DNA from: Verrucomicrobiota bacterium
GTDB taxonomy: Bacteria > Verrucomicrobiota > Verrucomicrobiia > Limisphaerales > UBA9464
DNA length: 64,000 nucleotides
Direction: 5' to 3'
Assembly: GCA_017309115.1 (NCBI GenBank)
Contig: JAFLEF010000040.1
Location: 1-64,000 of the forward strand
Each line of letters begins with the position of its first letter. Position 1 is the first letter of the stretch. Below, piece by piece: positions 36,066 through 43,932 of the stretch. Made by a program: the position numbers and the translations under genes. A model generated the notes under the pieces. The model did no database searches. It was not told where the DNA came from and was given only the letters and a program-made list of their open reading frames with translations.

Positions 36066-36221
36066 GTGAGCAAACCTTCCGCAGGCGGCCCCCAGTTCCA
36101 TCGAGACTGGCGGGTCTGGGCCGGTGTGATCCTGATGTTGATCGCCATGCTGACCTACGTGTTTACCTTGGACGACTCCACCGCGCCGGTGCCGGTGCCC
36201 CCGGCGAGTGCCAATCCTTAA
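36066..36221 (+). CDS. tiny single-pass membrane protein
   Basis: 51 residues with a GTG start at 36066 and a TAA stop at 36219-36221. The N-terminal part is polar with a basic/aromatic stretch (PQFHRDWRVW). A single transmembrane helix (AGVILMLIAMLTYVFTL) follows, then an acidic DD and a Pro/Val/Ala-rich tail. A positive N-side and acidic C-side suggest N-in, C-out. It lies 24 bases after the STAS-like gene and may be translated with it. No homologue is recognised. Confidence 0.55.
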   Translation: MSKPSAGGPQFHRDWRVWAGVILMLIAMLTYVFTLDDSTAPVPVPPASANP

Positions 36222-36239
36222 AAGATTGGGATGAACCGT

Positions 36240-37241
36240 TCAGGAGGTCAGAGTAAGGGCGGGAAGAGTCGGGAGTGTCCGCGCCTGCCGGCGCAAGGTG
36301 TCCGAGGGGCGTTCTCCGAATAGTTGACGATATTCCCCGGCAAAGCGGCCCAGTTCATTGAAACCAAACTGGGTGGCGATGTCCGTAACGCAGGCTTGTC
36401 CGGGATCGGATTGGAGCAGATTCCGGTGCGCGCGGGCGAAGCGCTGGAGCCGGAAGTAATGGTGCGGGGTGGTGCCCAAATGCTGTCGGAACGCATACTC
36501 CAAAGTCCGTCGGCCCACGTGCAAGGCTTGGCACAACTCGGACATCCCAGCTTGGTTCAGTTTCCCGTCCGCGAGTTCGATGGCTCTTCGGACCAGACTG
36601 GCCCGGGATGCCGGGGCCAGGGCGGGCGCTGTACCGTCGCGCAGCAGATCAAGAATTCGGGTGCACCAGTGCAGACCCAGTCGTTCGGCTCGGGATGCAA
36701 CGGGCGGATGCGACAGCCAGTGGGTGAGTTCCTGAGCCAATCGGTCAACTTCGGTGGGATCCACCCGGAGCAAATGGAACGGCTGGGAGATCCAATGTGT
36801 CTGGTCGGGGGCGTACCAAGACGCGACCTCCAGCAGTAGCTCTTGGTCGGCCAGAACCATCAGGGTTTCGTAATCCGTTCCCGTCACCACCTCGGCTTCC
36901 TCTCCAGCTCGCAGACACGGGATCTCGTCAGGTCGCCGTTCCTGACCCCACCACCGGTTTGATCCCGAGGAGCGAAGTGGCAAGGCCAAGGCAAACACTC
37001 CGGGCTGAACGCTCGCTCGGATGTGAAGGGACACGTTCCAGGTGTCTCGATAGATCAACACCCGGCCACAGTTGAGGTAATTCAACTCCACCTGAAGCGG
37101 ACCCCGGGTGATTTGGGTAATCTCGACTTCCCAGTGAGGTCGGGCGAGTTGGGCATGTTCTTCCACCGCTTCGGCACTCAGTCGTCCGAAGAAGCTGTTG
37201 GCCAATGGGACGCCTGGCTCGAGCTCGTGCGTTTTCTGCAT
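36240..37241 (-). CDS. AraC-family transcriptional regulator
   Basis: 333 residues from the ATG at 37241 (MQKTHELEPG). The C-terminal 100 residues form the double helix-turn-helix AraC/XylS domain: HVGRRTLEYAFRQHLGTTPHHYFRLQRFARAH, then TDIATQFGFNELGRFAGEYRQLFGERPSDTL. The N-terminal 220 residues have no standard cupin signature but resemble the sensor part of the AraC-binding-like family seen in EutR-type regulators. It is divergent from the MoxR operon at 37496 with a 254-base gap, so it could regulate that operon; no evidence beyond position. Confidence 0.9.
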   Translation of the reverse strand: MQKTHELEPGVPLANSFFGRLSAEAVEEHAQLARPHWEVEITQITRGPLQVELNYLNCGRVLIYRDTWNVSLHIRASVQPGVFALALPLRSSGSNRWWGQERRPDEIPCLRAGEEAEVVTGTDYETLMVLADQELLLEVASWYAPDQTHWISQPFHLLRVDPTEVDRLAQELTHWLSHPPVASRAERLGLHWCTRILDLLRDGTAPALAPASRASLVRRAIELADGKLNQAGMSELCQALHVGRRTLEYAFRQHLGTTPHHYFRLQRFARAHRNLLQSDPGQACVTDIATQFGFNELGRFAGEYRQLFGERPSDTLRRQARTLPTLPALTLTS

Positions 37242-37495
37242 ATTCGGACTGGGGTTAGGTGCCCTTAAGTGGGAGGTGAACTGGGGAGGGGTATAAGGAT
37301 TTCTCCATTGCCGCCTAACTCCAAGTACCAAACGAACGTTCGCCTGACCAGCGAACAGACCAACGGGTGGCGGGTTGGCCGAGGGGCTCCTTCGGACAGC
37401 CCGCCGCTCCCGTTGTGGAGGGCTGGTTTCGACAGAGGTGGCTCGCGCTCTGGGGGAAATGCCGCCATGGTCTCGGCAGTTCAGCCTTCTCGGTC

Positions 37496-38446
37496 ATGAC
37501 AACACCGGTCCAATCGTCTCCCCGCGACACCTACCTCCGCCTTCATCAAACGATCGCCAGTGTCGTTCAAGGGCAGGAGACCAATATCCGGCGGTTGCTG
37601 GCCGCTCTCGCCGGTGGGGGACACGTCCTACTCGATGACTTTCCCGGCACCGGCAAAACGACCTTGGCCAAGGTCCTCGCCAAAGCCCTCACGGCCCGCT
37701 TCACCCGAATTCAGTTCACCCCGGATTTGTTGCCATCCGATATCCTCGGCGTCGCAATCTTCAATCAGAAGTCAGCTGACTTCGAATTCCACGAAGGCCC
37801 GGTGTTCACCAACATCCTGTTGGCCGATGAAATCAACCGAGCCTCGCCTCGCACGCAATCCGCCCTGTTGGAAGCGATGGCCGAGGCTCAGGTGAGCGTG
37901 GAAGGAGAACGGCGGGCCTTACCGGAACTCTTCTTCGTTATCGCCACCCAGAATCCCGTGGAGTTTCGCGGCACTTATCCGCTGCCGGAAGCCCAGATGG
38001 ACCGCTTCGCTCTGCAGTTGGAGCTAGGCTACCTCCCACCCGAGGTGGAAACCGAATTGCTGGGTGCACAGATGCGGGAGCATCCGCTGGAGCGGGTCCG
38101 GCCGTGCGCCACGGTGGACGACATTCTGGCCCTGCGCCGGGCGGTTCAGGAAGTGGAGATCAGCGCAGAACTACGCCGGTACATCGTGGATCTGGTGGCG
38201 GCGACCCGAAAGACGGCTGGCGTCCGGCTTGGGGCCAGTCCCCGGGCGTCGCTGGCCCTGATGAAGTCGAGTCAGGCGCTGGCGTTGTTTGATGGACTGG
38301 GTTGGGTGACGCCGGAGCAGATTCAAGAAATGGCCGTTCCGACTCTGGCGCATCGGTTGGTACTGGATCCGCAGGCCCAGTTCTCCGGACTGAATCAACG
38401 GACGATGGTACAGGACATTCTCCGGCGGGTACCGGTGCCGGTCTGA
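37496..38446 (+). CDS. MoxR-family AAA+ ATPase
   Basis: 316 residues from the ATG at 37496 (MTTPVQSSPRDTY). Walker A is GTGKT at 51-55, Walker B is ILLADEINRA near 110-120, and sensor 1 is VIATQNPVEFRGTYPLPEAQMDRF. The lid domain ends with PRASLALMKSSQALA. MoxR proteins act as chaperones for membrane or periplasmic metal-containing or VWA proteins. The operon MoxR-DUF58-transglutaminase that follows is a very widespread arrangement. Confidence 0.95.
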   Translation: MTTPVQSSPRDTYLRLHQTIASVVQGQETNIRRLLAALAGGGHVLLDDFPGTGKTTLAKVLAKALTARFTRIQFTPDLLPSDILGVAIFNQKSADFEFHEGPVFTNILLADEINRASPRTQSALLEAMAEAQVSVEGERRALPELFFVIATQNPVEFRGTYPLPEAQMDRFALQLELGYLPPEVETELLGAQMREHPLERVRPCATVDDILALRRAVQEVEISAELRRYIVDLVAATRKTAGVRLGASPRASLALMKSSQALALFDGLGWVTPEQIQEMAVPTLAHRLVLDPQAQFSGLNQRTMVQDILRRVPVPV

Positions 38447-38461
38447 GCGGGAGCATGACCC

Positions 38462-39799
38462 ATGTCCACCCGGGGCCTCTATCGCGTTTACCGGTGGCTA
38501 CAACGGGTGGTCCGTTGGAGCCGACGCCGCTTTACGCCTGTGGGTGGATTTGTCCTGGCGGGGCTGCTGCTGGCTGGGGGCGCATCGAATCCTGAGCAAA
38601 CTCTGGGTTTGCCGGTGTTTCTATTGTTGGGCGCCTTGCTCGCTTTGGCGGTGGGAATGGCGCCCTTCTTCCGGTTTCGGTTTGCCGTCGAGCGGCAGAT
38701 TCCCCGCTTTGTCACCGCGGGCGAACCGTTTGCCCTTCGGGTCCGAATTCACAATCTCACCCGGAAACTGCAGCGCGGGCTCGAGTATGCGGAGGATCTC
38801 CGGGAACCCTGGCTCACAGGGGATGAGTTTGCCGCTCGTTTGCGCCCGGGTCGGGAGAACCAAAGTTTTCGGCTCGGAGCGGGACTCCCGACGATTCGTC
38901 CGGCTCGATCCCGTCCGGTTGCGCTGCCGGTGATGCCCCCGTTGGGTTGGGTGGAGGTTCAGGTGGAGTTACTGGCGTGGCGGCGTGGTCCGCTGGAATT
39001 GGCCGGTGGAATGGTCCTGCGAACCGATCCCTTCGGATTGTTTCGGGCCATCGCTCGCTTAAAGGCGCCGCAGACGGTCTTGGTGTTGCCGAAGCGGTAT
39101 CCGCTTCCTCCGCTGTCGTTACCCGGGCAAAGCCATTACCAGCGGGGCGGGGTGGCCTTTGCCGCCGGGGTGGGCGAGACGGAGGAGTTTGTCGCGCTGC
39201 GGGACTACCGACGCGGCGACTCGTTGCGGCGGGTGCACTGGCGTAGCGCGGCCCGCTTGGGCGAACTCGTGGTGAAGGAGTTTCAGGACGAATACCTCGT
39301 CCGCCACGCCCTGGTGCTCGACACGTTCTGCGAACCGTCTCGAGACGGGCTCTTCGAAGAGGCGGTGGCAGTGGCGGCGTCGTTTGCCTGCACCGTGCCG
39401 GATCAGGAATCGCTGCTCGACCTGATGTTTGTCGCGCCGCAGACGGTGTGTTTGACCCGCGGTCGCGGCGTCGGGCATGCGCAGCAAATGCTGGAGGTCC
39501 TGGCCGCGGTGAAGCCGCTGCGTCGGCCGCATCTGCAGCCCCTGGAGGCGTTGCTGGTGGAACATCGGGTGTCGCTGAGCGGCTGTCTGTTGGTGTTGTT
39601 GGACTGGGACGAGCCGCGCCGGGCTCTGGTGCGGCGCTTGAAGTCCCTGCAGTTGCCGGTGTGGGTCTTGTTGCTGGTGCCGGCGGGCACGGTGTCGGCG
39701 TTTGCGGGCGGACCCGCGGAGGATCAGCCGGACCGGATCCTTTTGTTGGAGGCCGGGCGCGTTCGGGAAGGCTTAAGTCAACTGGAGGCCTGGCGATGA
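38462..39799 (+). CDS. DUF58 domain membrane protein
   Basis: 445 residues. Two hydrophobic segments near residues 20-65 (GGFVLAGLLLAGG and VFLLLGALLALAVGMAPFF) anchor the protein. The C-terminal half has the DUF58 signature FVALRDYRRGDSLRRVHWRSAARLGELVVKEF, a degenerate von Willebrand A-like fold. It starts 15 bases after the MoxR stop and overlaps the transglutaminase gene by 4 bases (ATGA), so the three are translationally linked. The role is probably as MoxR partner in the envelope. Confidence 0.93.
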   Translation: MSTRGLYRVYRWLQRVVRWSRRRFTPVGGFVLAGLLLAGGASNPEQTLGLPVFLLLGALLALAVGMAPFFRFRFAVERQIPRFVTAGEPFALRVRIHNLTRKLQRGLEYAEDLREPWLTGDEFAARLRPGRENQSFRLGAGLPTIRPARSRPVALPVMPPLGWVEVQVELLAWRRGPLELAGGMVLRTDPFGLFRAIARLKAPQTVLVLPKRYPLPPLSLPGQSHYQRGGVAFAAGVGETEEFVALRDYRRGDSLRRVHWRSAARLGELVVKEFQDEYLVRHALVLDTFCEPSRDGLFEEAVAVAASFACTVPDQESLLDLMFVAPQTVCLTRGRGVGHAQQMLEVLAAVKPLRRPHLQPLEALLVEHRVSLSGCLLVLLDWDEPRRALVRRLKSLQLPVWVLLLVPAGTVSAFAGGPAEDQPDRILLLEAGRVREGLSQLEAWR

Positions 39800-41856
39800 A
39801 GATCCTGCAATCCCTGCGAACCCGACCGCTCCTGGTGCCAGCCCTAGCCCTGTGGGGTTGGCAAACGGAGTTGTTGCCCTGGGCTTTGCTGATGGGCGGG
39901 TTGTTGGAATTGCCCCGCTGGGTGCGTCCGCGCCTGGACATCCCAGTCGCCGACTTCAATCGCCTGTGGAATTTCTCGACGCTCCTGTTCCTGGGCGTGG
40001 GGCTCTATTTGTTCCTGGCGCGGGAGGGGTTGTCTTCGGTGGGGAATATGGTGTCCAGCGAGACCCCAGGGGGAAGGTTGGATGGATTGCGCGTCATTTC
40101 CCAAACGGCGCTGGTCTTTCTGCGGTGGTTGCCGTTTGTGTTGTTCCCGTTCGTGCTCGCCTTCAGTTGGAGCCGCTTGGAGGCGCTCCCGTGGACCACC
40201 TTCTCGCTGTACGCCCGAGCCAAGGCGTCCCGAAACGAGGAGTCGGATTGGTCTACCCTGCAACTTCAGCCTCAGCATCCCTATTTGGTCCTAGTGCTCT
40301 TTGCCTCCCTGGCGGCGACGGGCAATCCCCAGGGTTACCTCGCCGCCTTCGTGGGCGTGGTGGCAGTGGCCCTATGGCCGTGGCGCAATCCACGGTTTGC
40401 CTGGTGGCAACAGCTGGGGTTGCTGGCCTTGATTCTCGGACTGGCCTATCCCACCCAGCGCGGGCTGAGCCAATTGCGGGAAGCCTGGCAAAACCTGGAA
40501 GGACGCCTGCTTCAAACCGCAGGTGCCGGGAACATGGATCAGTTTCGCACGGTGACCGCGCTGGGCGCCGTGGGACAAATCAAGCAATCCGGCGGCATCG
40601 TTCTACGCATCCGTCCGGCCGATACCCAGGCTCCGGGACTCCTGCGGGAAGCGGCCTTTAATCGGTTTCGCGGTCGGGCCTGGAGTTCCAGTCATCGGGA
40701 CTTTGCCGCGGTAGGCACGGCCACCGAAGGCGATGTCTGGCGGGTCGTCGCCGGACGCCGGGTCACCCAGGTCTTCACAGTGTCGCGGTACACGTCGGGC
40801 GGCCAGGCACCATTGGCCTTGCCCGGTTCGCTGCTCGCAGTACGGGATCTGCCGCTTTCCCAAATTGAGACCAACTACCTCGCCTCGGCCCGAATTCAGG
40901 ATGGACCCACGCTGGTCCAGTATCAGGTCGAAGCCGGCGAGGGCGGGGGCTTTGACGGACCGGTGGAAGCCGAGGACACGCAGTTGGAGACCCTGGCTCC
41001 GGCCGACGTGGAAGTGATCACCGAAGTGGCCGGGCAACTCGGACTGGCCGGGCTCAAGCCAGAAGCGGCGATCGAAACGGTGGAACGATTTTTTGCCTCT
41101 AGATTTGAGTACTCGCTGTGGCAACGACGACTGCCAACCACTACGAATGGAAGTCCGTTGGCGGTGTTCCTGCGACAGACCCGTTCGGGACACTGCGAGT
41201 ATTATGCGACCGCCACGGTGTTGCTGTTGCGGGCGGCGGGAGTGCCGACGCGCTATGTCGTGGGGTTCAGTCCGGAGGCCCGCGGCGAGGAGTGGATTGC
41301 CCGGTGCCGGGATGCCCACGCGTGGTGTTTGGCGTGGGTGGCCGGGCGCTGGCGGGATGTGGATACCACGCCCGGTAGTTGGCGGGAGCGGGAATGGGCG
41401 CAGGCGGGGTGGTGGGAAGGAATCAGCGATTTGATCTCGGAAATTTGGTTTCGCTTCTCGGTCTGGCGACAGACGGGCGGCAACTGGCAGTTGGTGGTGT
41501 TCGCGGTGGCGGCCCTGGTGTTGTCGTGGCTGGCCTGGCGTCAGTTGCGGGGGAGTCGCTGGCGTCGCAGTCGACCCCCAACCCAGGAGCGACCGGTTGG
41601 ACCGCCGCCTCCCGGATTGGACTCCGAAGTCTTCGAACTGATCCGTCACTGGGAACGGCGCCTGGATCCCCGTCAGCCGCCCGAAACGCTCACGACCTGG
41701 ATCCGGCGGTTGGGTCTCTTTGAGCGGATGGACTCCGCGGCGCTCGCCGAAGCGGTCCTGCTGCATCAGCGCCTTCGCTTCGATCCTCGCGGATTGCCCC
41801 CGGTCGAGCGCGAACGCCTGCGGGAATTGGTGCGAAGACTGCGATTGACGAGCTGA
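39796..41856 (+). CDS. TgpA-like membrane transglutaminase-domain protein
   Basis: 686 residues from the ATG at 39796, overlapping the DUF58 stop. About five transmembrane helices in the first 220 residues are followed by a periplasmic region with a transglutaminase/protease core. The catalytic triad is Cys467 (SGHCEYYATA), His508 (RDAHAWC) and Asp523 (RDVDTTPG). A further helix near 565-585 (LVVFAVAALVLSWLAW) and a cytoplasmic C-terminal domain (DUF4129-like, from PPGLDSEVFELIRHWERRL) complete the TgpA layout. It completes the MoxR-DUF58-TgpA module. Confidence 0.93.
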   Translation: MKILQSLRTRPLLVPALALWGWQTELLPWALLMGGLLELPRWVRPRLDIPVADFNRLWNFSTLLFLGVGLYLFLAREGLSSVGNMVSSETPGGRLDGLRVISQTALVFLRWLPFVLFPFVLAFSWSRLEALPWTTFSLYARAKASRNEESDWSTLQLQPQHPYLVLVLFASLAATGNPQGYLAAFVGVVAVALWPWRNPRFAWWQQLGLLALILGLAYPTQRGLSQLREAWQNLEGRLLQTAGAGNMDQFRTVTALGAVGQIKQSGGIVLRIRPADTQAPGLLREAAFNRFRGRAWSSSHRDFAAVGTATEGDVWRVVAGRRVTQVFTVSRYTSGGQAPLALPGSLLAVRDLPLSQIETNYLASARIQDGPTLVQYQVEAGEGGGFDGPVEAEDTQLETLAPADVEVITEVAGQLGLAGLKPEAAIETVERFFASRFEYSLWQRRLPTTTNGSPLAVFLRQTRSGHCEYYATATVLLLRAAGVPTRYVVGFSPEARGEEWIARCRDAHAWCLAWVAGRWRDVDTTPGSWREREWAQAGWWEGISDLISEIWFRFSVWRQTGGNWQLVVFAVAALVLSWLAWRQLRGSRWRRSRPPTQERPVGPPPPGLDSEVFELIRHWERRLDPRQPPETLTTWIRRLGLFERMDSAALAEAVLLHQRLRFDPRGLPPVERERLRELVRRLRLTS

Positions 41857-41886
41857 AGTCGCCGGCGTTCGCTGATCCGCGATGCT

Positions 41887-42516
41887 ATGGGACTTTGGTT
41901 CTTAATCGTCGATACCACGGAAGCGTATGCCGTGCTGCGGGAGCAGGCGGTGACCCGTGACACGTTGGCGGTGCTGGGAACCTATCGTTCCTCTACGGCC
42001 GCGCTCGAGGATCTGCCCCGTCTGGATCCCACGGGGACCTTGGTCACGACCGACGGCAAACTGTGGCGCGGCGTGACGGTTCGTCGGGCACCTGGCGGCG
42101 TGCGGCATCGACCGACTGATATGTGGAAACCCTGGCCGTTGTCTTTTTCGCCCGAGTGGTGCCCGGCGGCGGCTCTGGCTTTGGGTGGGATCAAGGACTG
42201 TCAGCCCGTGGAGCTTCATCGATGGATGCTGAAAATGTTGAGCCATCGCCGTCCGGTCAGGGGTTCCGTAGCCCTGGATTGGATGGCCTCGACTCCGACG
42301 GGGCGCATTGGGATTGAGGACTTCGTCACCCGGGAGGATTTGGAAGCGCGGGAAAAAATCGTCTCGGCCAACGAAATGAGGCCGGGCGAAAAGGACCTCA
42401 AGCTGTGTCGTTGGAAAATCGAAATCAGAAGGAAGTACTTCGACGAGCTCTGCGAACTGGCGCGGGGACTTCGCCCCTGTCCGCGTTCGGTGCTGTTGCT
42501 TCGCTTCCAGGCGTAA
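41887..42516 (+). CDS. hypothetical protein
   Basis: 209 residues, 30 bases after the transglutaminase gene. I do not recognise a family. It is hydrophilic with many Arg and Trp residues. The N-terminus (MGLWFLIVDTTEAYAVLREQA) could form a strand-helix unit, and a middle segment RGSVALDWMASTPTGRIGIEDFVTREDLEAREK looks folded. Codon use is GC3-rich like its neighbours, which favours a real gene over the overlapping minus-strand frame at 41902-42903. It may be the last gene of the MoxR operon. Confidence 0.5.
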   Translation: MGLWFLIVDTTEAYAVLREQAVTRDTLAVLGTYRSSTAALEDLPRLDPTGTLVTTDGKLWRGVTVRRAPGGVRHRPTDMWKPWPLSFSPEWCPAAALALGGIKDCQPVELHRWMLKMLSHRRPVRGSVALDWMASTPTGRIGIEDFVTREDLEAREKIVSANEMRPGEKDLKLCRWKIEIRRKYFDELCELARGLRPCPRSVLLLRFQA

Positions 42517-42678
42517 GCGTCTATTTCTGTCCCGGCTTGCAGCCTGACGAAGGGGCTGCTGGCGGAACGGTGGTCCCGCGAATCGGTTCGTCATCTGCGG
42601 AGGGTTCCCGCAGGGTTTGCGGCGCGGGAGGAGCCAATCCTGACAGATGTGTCGGGCGGTCGCCGACCGGTTTGAGCG

Positions 42679-43569
42679 ATGTATCTGGTTCTTCCGTTGC
42701 TGGCAGCCCTGGCCTTTGCCTGGGGCTCCCTGGTGTTCAAACGCGCCTTTGCCGAGGGCGCGGGCGTGGTGCACGCCGTGGTGGTCAACAATGTGGTGCT
42801 GGGTCTGATCTTCTTTCCCTTGATCTGGTTGGAACCCCATCCGATTCCGTGGAATCGCTGGTACGAACCCGTCCTCACCGCCGCGACGTTCGTGGTGGGG
42901 CATCTGCTGAACGTGGTGTCCCTGCGGGTCGGCGATGTCTCCATTGCTACGCCTTTACTGGGTTCCAAGGTCATTTTTGTAGCGCTGGTGGGGCGGTGGG
43001 TGTTCGGCGTGGAACTCACCCCGGATCAGTGGTGGGCCGCCGGATTGGCGACGTCGGGGGTGATGTTGATGGGCCTGACTGACTGGCATGCCGGGGGCAA
43101 AATCGGGTTGACCACGGTCTGCGCCCTGGGTTGTGCCGGATCCTTTGCTCTGACCGACACCATGATTCAGGCGTGGGGTGGTTCCTTCGGCGTGGTGGCG
43201 TTCCTGGGGCTTCAATTTGCTGCGTTGGGGGTGCTGTCGTTGGCCACCTTGCCGTTCTTCGGTCTGCACTCGTTGCGGGCGCCTCGGGCGGCGTGGAAGT
43301 GGATGGGAGTGGCGGCCTCGTTGTCGGCGGTGCAGGCCATCATCATCACGGGCACGATTGCGGTGTGGAAGGATGCCGCGGGGGTGAACGTGGTTTATGC
43401 GACGCGCGGCTTGATGAGCATCGCTCTGGTGTGGCTGGTCGGGCACTGGATTCAGAATACCGAGCGCCATACTGTCGGCGGCCGGCGGATGGGAATTCGA
43501 CTGATGGGCGGATTGCTGATCTTGGCGGCGGTAGTGCTCACCGCGCGGCAGGATCTCGCCGGGCGGTGA
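42679..43569 (+). CDS. DMT/EamA-family transporter
   Basis: 296 residues with ten hydrophobic segments in two five-helix halves. The first half starts MYLVLPLLAALAFAWGSLVFKRA and includes SIATPLLGSKVIFVALVGRWVFG, a typical end-of-EamA segment; the second half starts CALGCAGSFALTDTMIQAWG. Such proteins export or import small metabolites. The substrate is unknown. The stop is followed by a dense B-A-B array of dispersed repeats. Confidence 0.85.
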   Translation: MYLVLPLLAALAFAWGSLVFKRAFAEGAGVVHAVVVNNVVLGLIFFPLIWLEPHPIPWNRWYEPVLTAATFVVGHLLNVVSLRVGDVSIATPLLGSKVIFVALVGRWVFGVELTPDQWWAAGLATSGVMLMGLTDWHAGGKIGLTTVCALGCAGSFALTDTMIQAWGGSFGVVAFLGLQFAALGVLSLATLPFFGLHSLRAPRAAWKWMGVAASLSAVQAIIITGTIAVWKDAAGVNVVYATRGLMSIALVWLVGHWIQNTERHTVGGRRMGIRLMGGLLILAAVVLTARQDLAGR

Positions 43570-43580
43570 GGGTAGGGCGA

Positions 43581-43674
43581 GTAGGGCGACGCTCTGCGGA
43601 GCCGTGCGCGGGTGGAGTGGTGACGTGGCGATTCGCTGGGACGCGAACGGCTCGGTAGAACCCCGACCCACCGG
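43581..43674. repeat. dispersed repeat, family B (copy)
   Basis: Begins gtagggcgacgctctgcgga and ends ggtagaaccccgacccaccg. The order GACGCTC(T/C)GCGGAGCCGTGCG ... GATTCGC ... GACGCGAACGG-CTCGGT matches the reverse copy at 26582-26674. Confidence 0.7.
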
Positions 43675-43677
43675 GGA

Positions 43678-43784
43678 GTAGCCGCCGACGGAAGGAGGCG
43701 CCATTCCGTCTCGTGACGCGTTGATCGGAAGCTGGCGCGTGGAGTCGGCCAATCGAGTGAGCGCCTCGTCCCCTCGGCGGCTAC
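43678..43784. repeat. dispersed inverted-repeat element, family A (copy 2)
   Basis: Left arm gtagccgccgacggaaggag; right arm read backwards GTAGCCGCCGAGGGGACGAG. The arms differ at only a few positions over about 26 bases and enclose 55 bases that include GCGCGTGGAGT, shared with copy 1 at 13279-13385. Confidence 0.75.
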
Positions 43785-43793
43785 GCCGGCACG

Positions 43794-43874
43794 GGTAGGG
43801 CGACGCTCCGCCGAGCCGTGCGTGGGACATGGGATTCGCCGCGACGCGAACGGATCGGTGGAACTTCGCCCTGC
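43794..43874. repeat. dispersed repeat, family B (second copy)
   Basis: Begins ggtagggcgacgctccgccg and ends cggtggaacttcgccctgcc. Same orientation as the copy at 43581-43674, separated from it by the family A element. Confidence 0.7.
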
Positions 43875-43932
43875 CATCACTCTGTTCAGGTCGGCGATTG
43901 ACCGCGACTGGCTCTTGGGGTTGAACAGGGCG

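Larger units (their letters stand above)
43570..43932. other. 363-base gap filled by a B-A-B repeat array
   Basis: Almost the whole gap is occupied by a family B repeat (43581-43674), a family A element (43678-43784) and a second family B repeat (43794-43874). Open frames crossing it are repeat-derived. About 58 bases remain before the sialate esterase start at 43933. Confidence 0.7.

Noticed and set aside
35358..36101. 247-codon minus-strand frame
   Set aside because: Most of it is antisense to the STAS-like gene; only its last 81 codons (35358-35603) lie in free sequence and are listed separately with low confidence.
41902..42903. 333-codon minus-strand frame opposite the hypothetical gene and DMT transporter
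   Set aside because: The translation is His/Arg/Gln-rich with no hydrophobic core, and it is antisense to the convincing transporter start.
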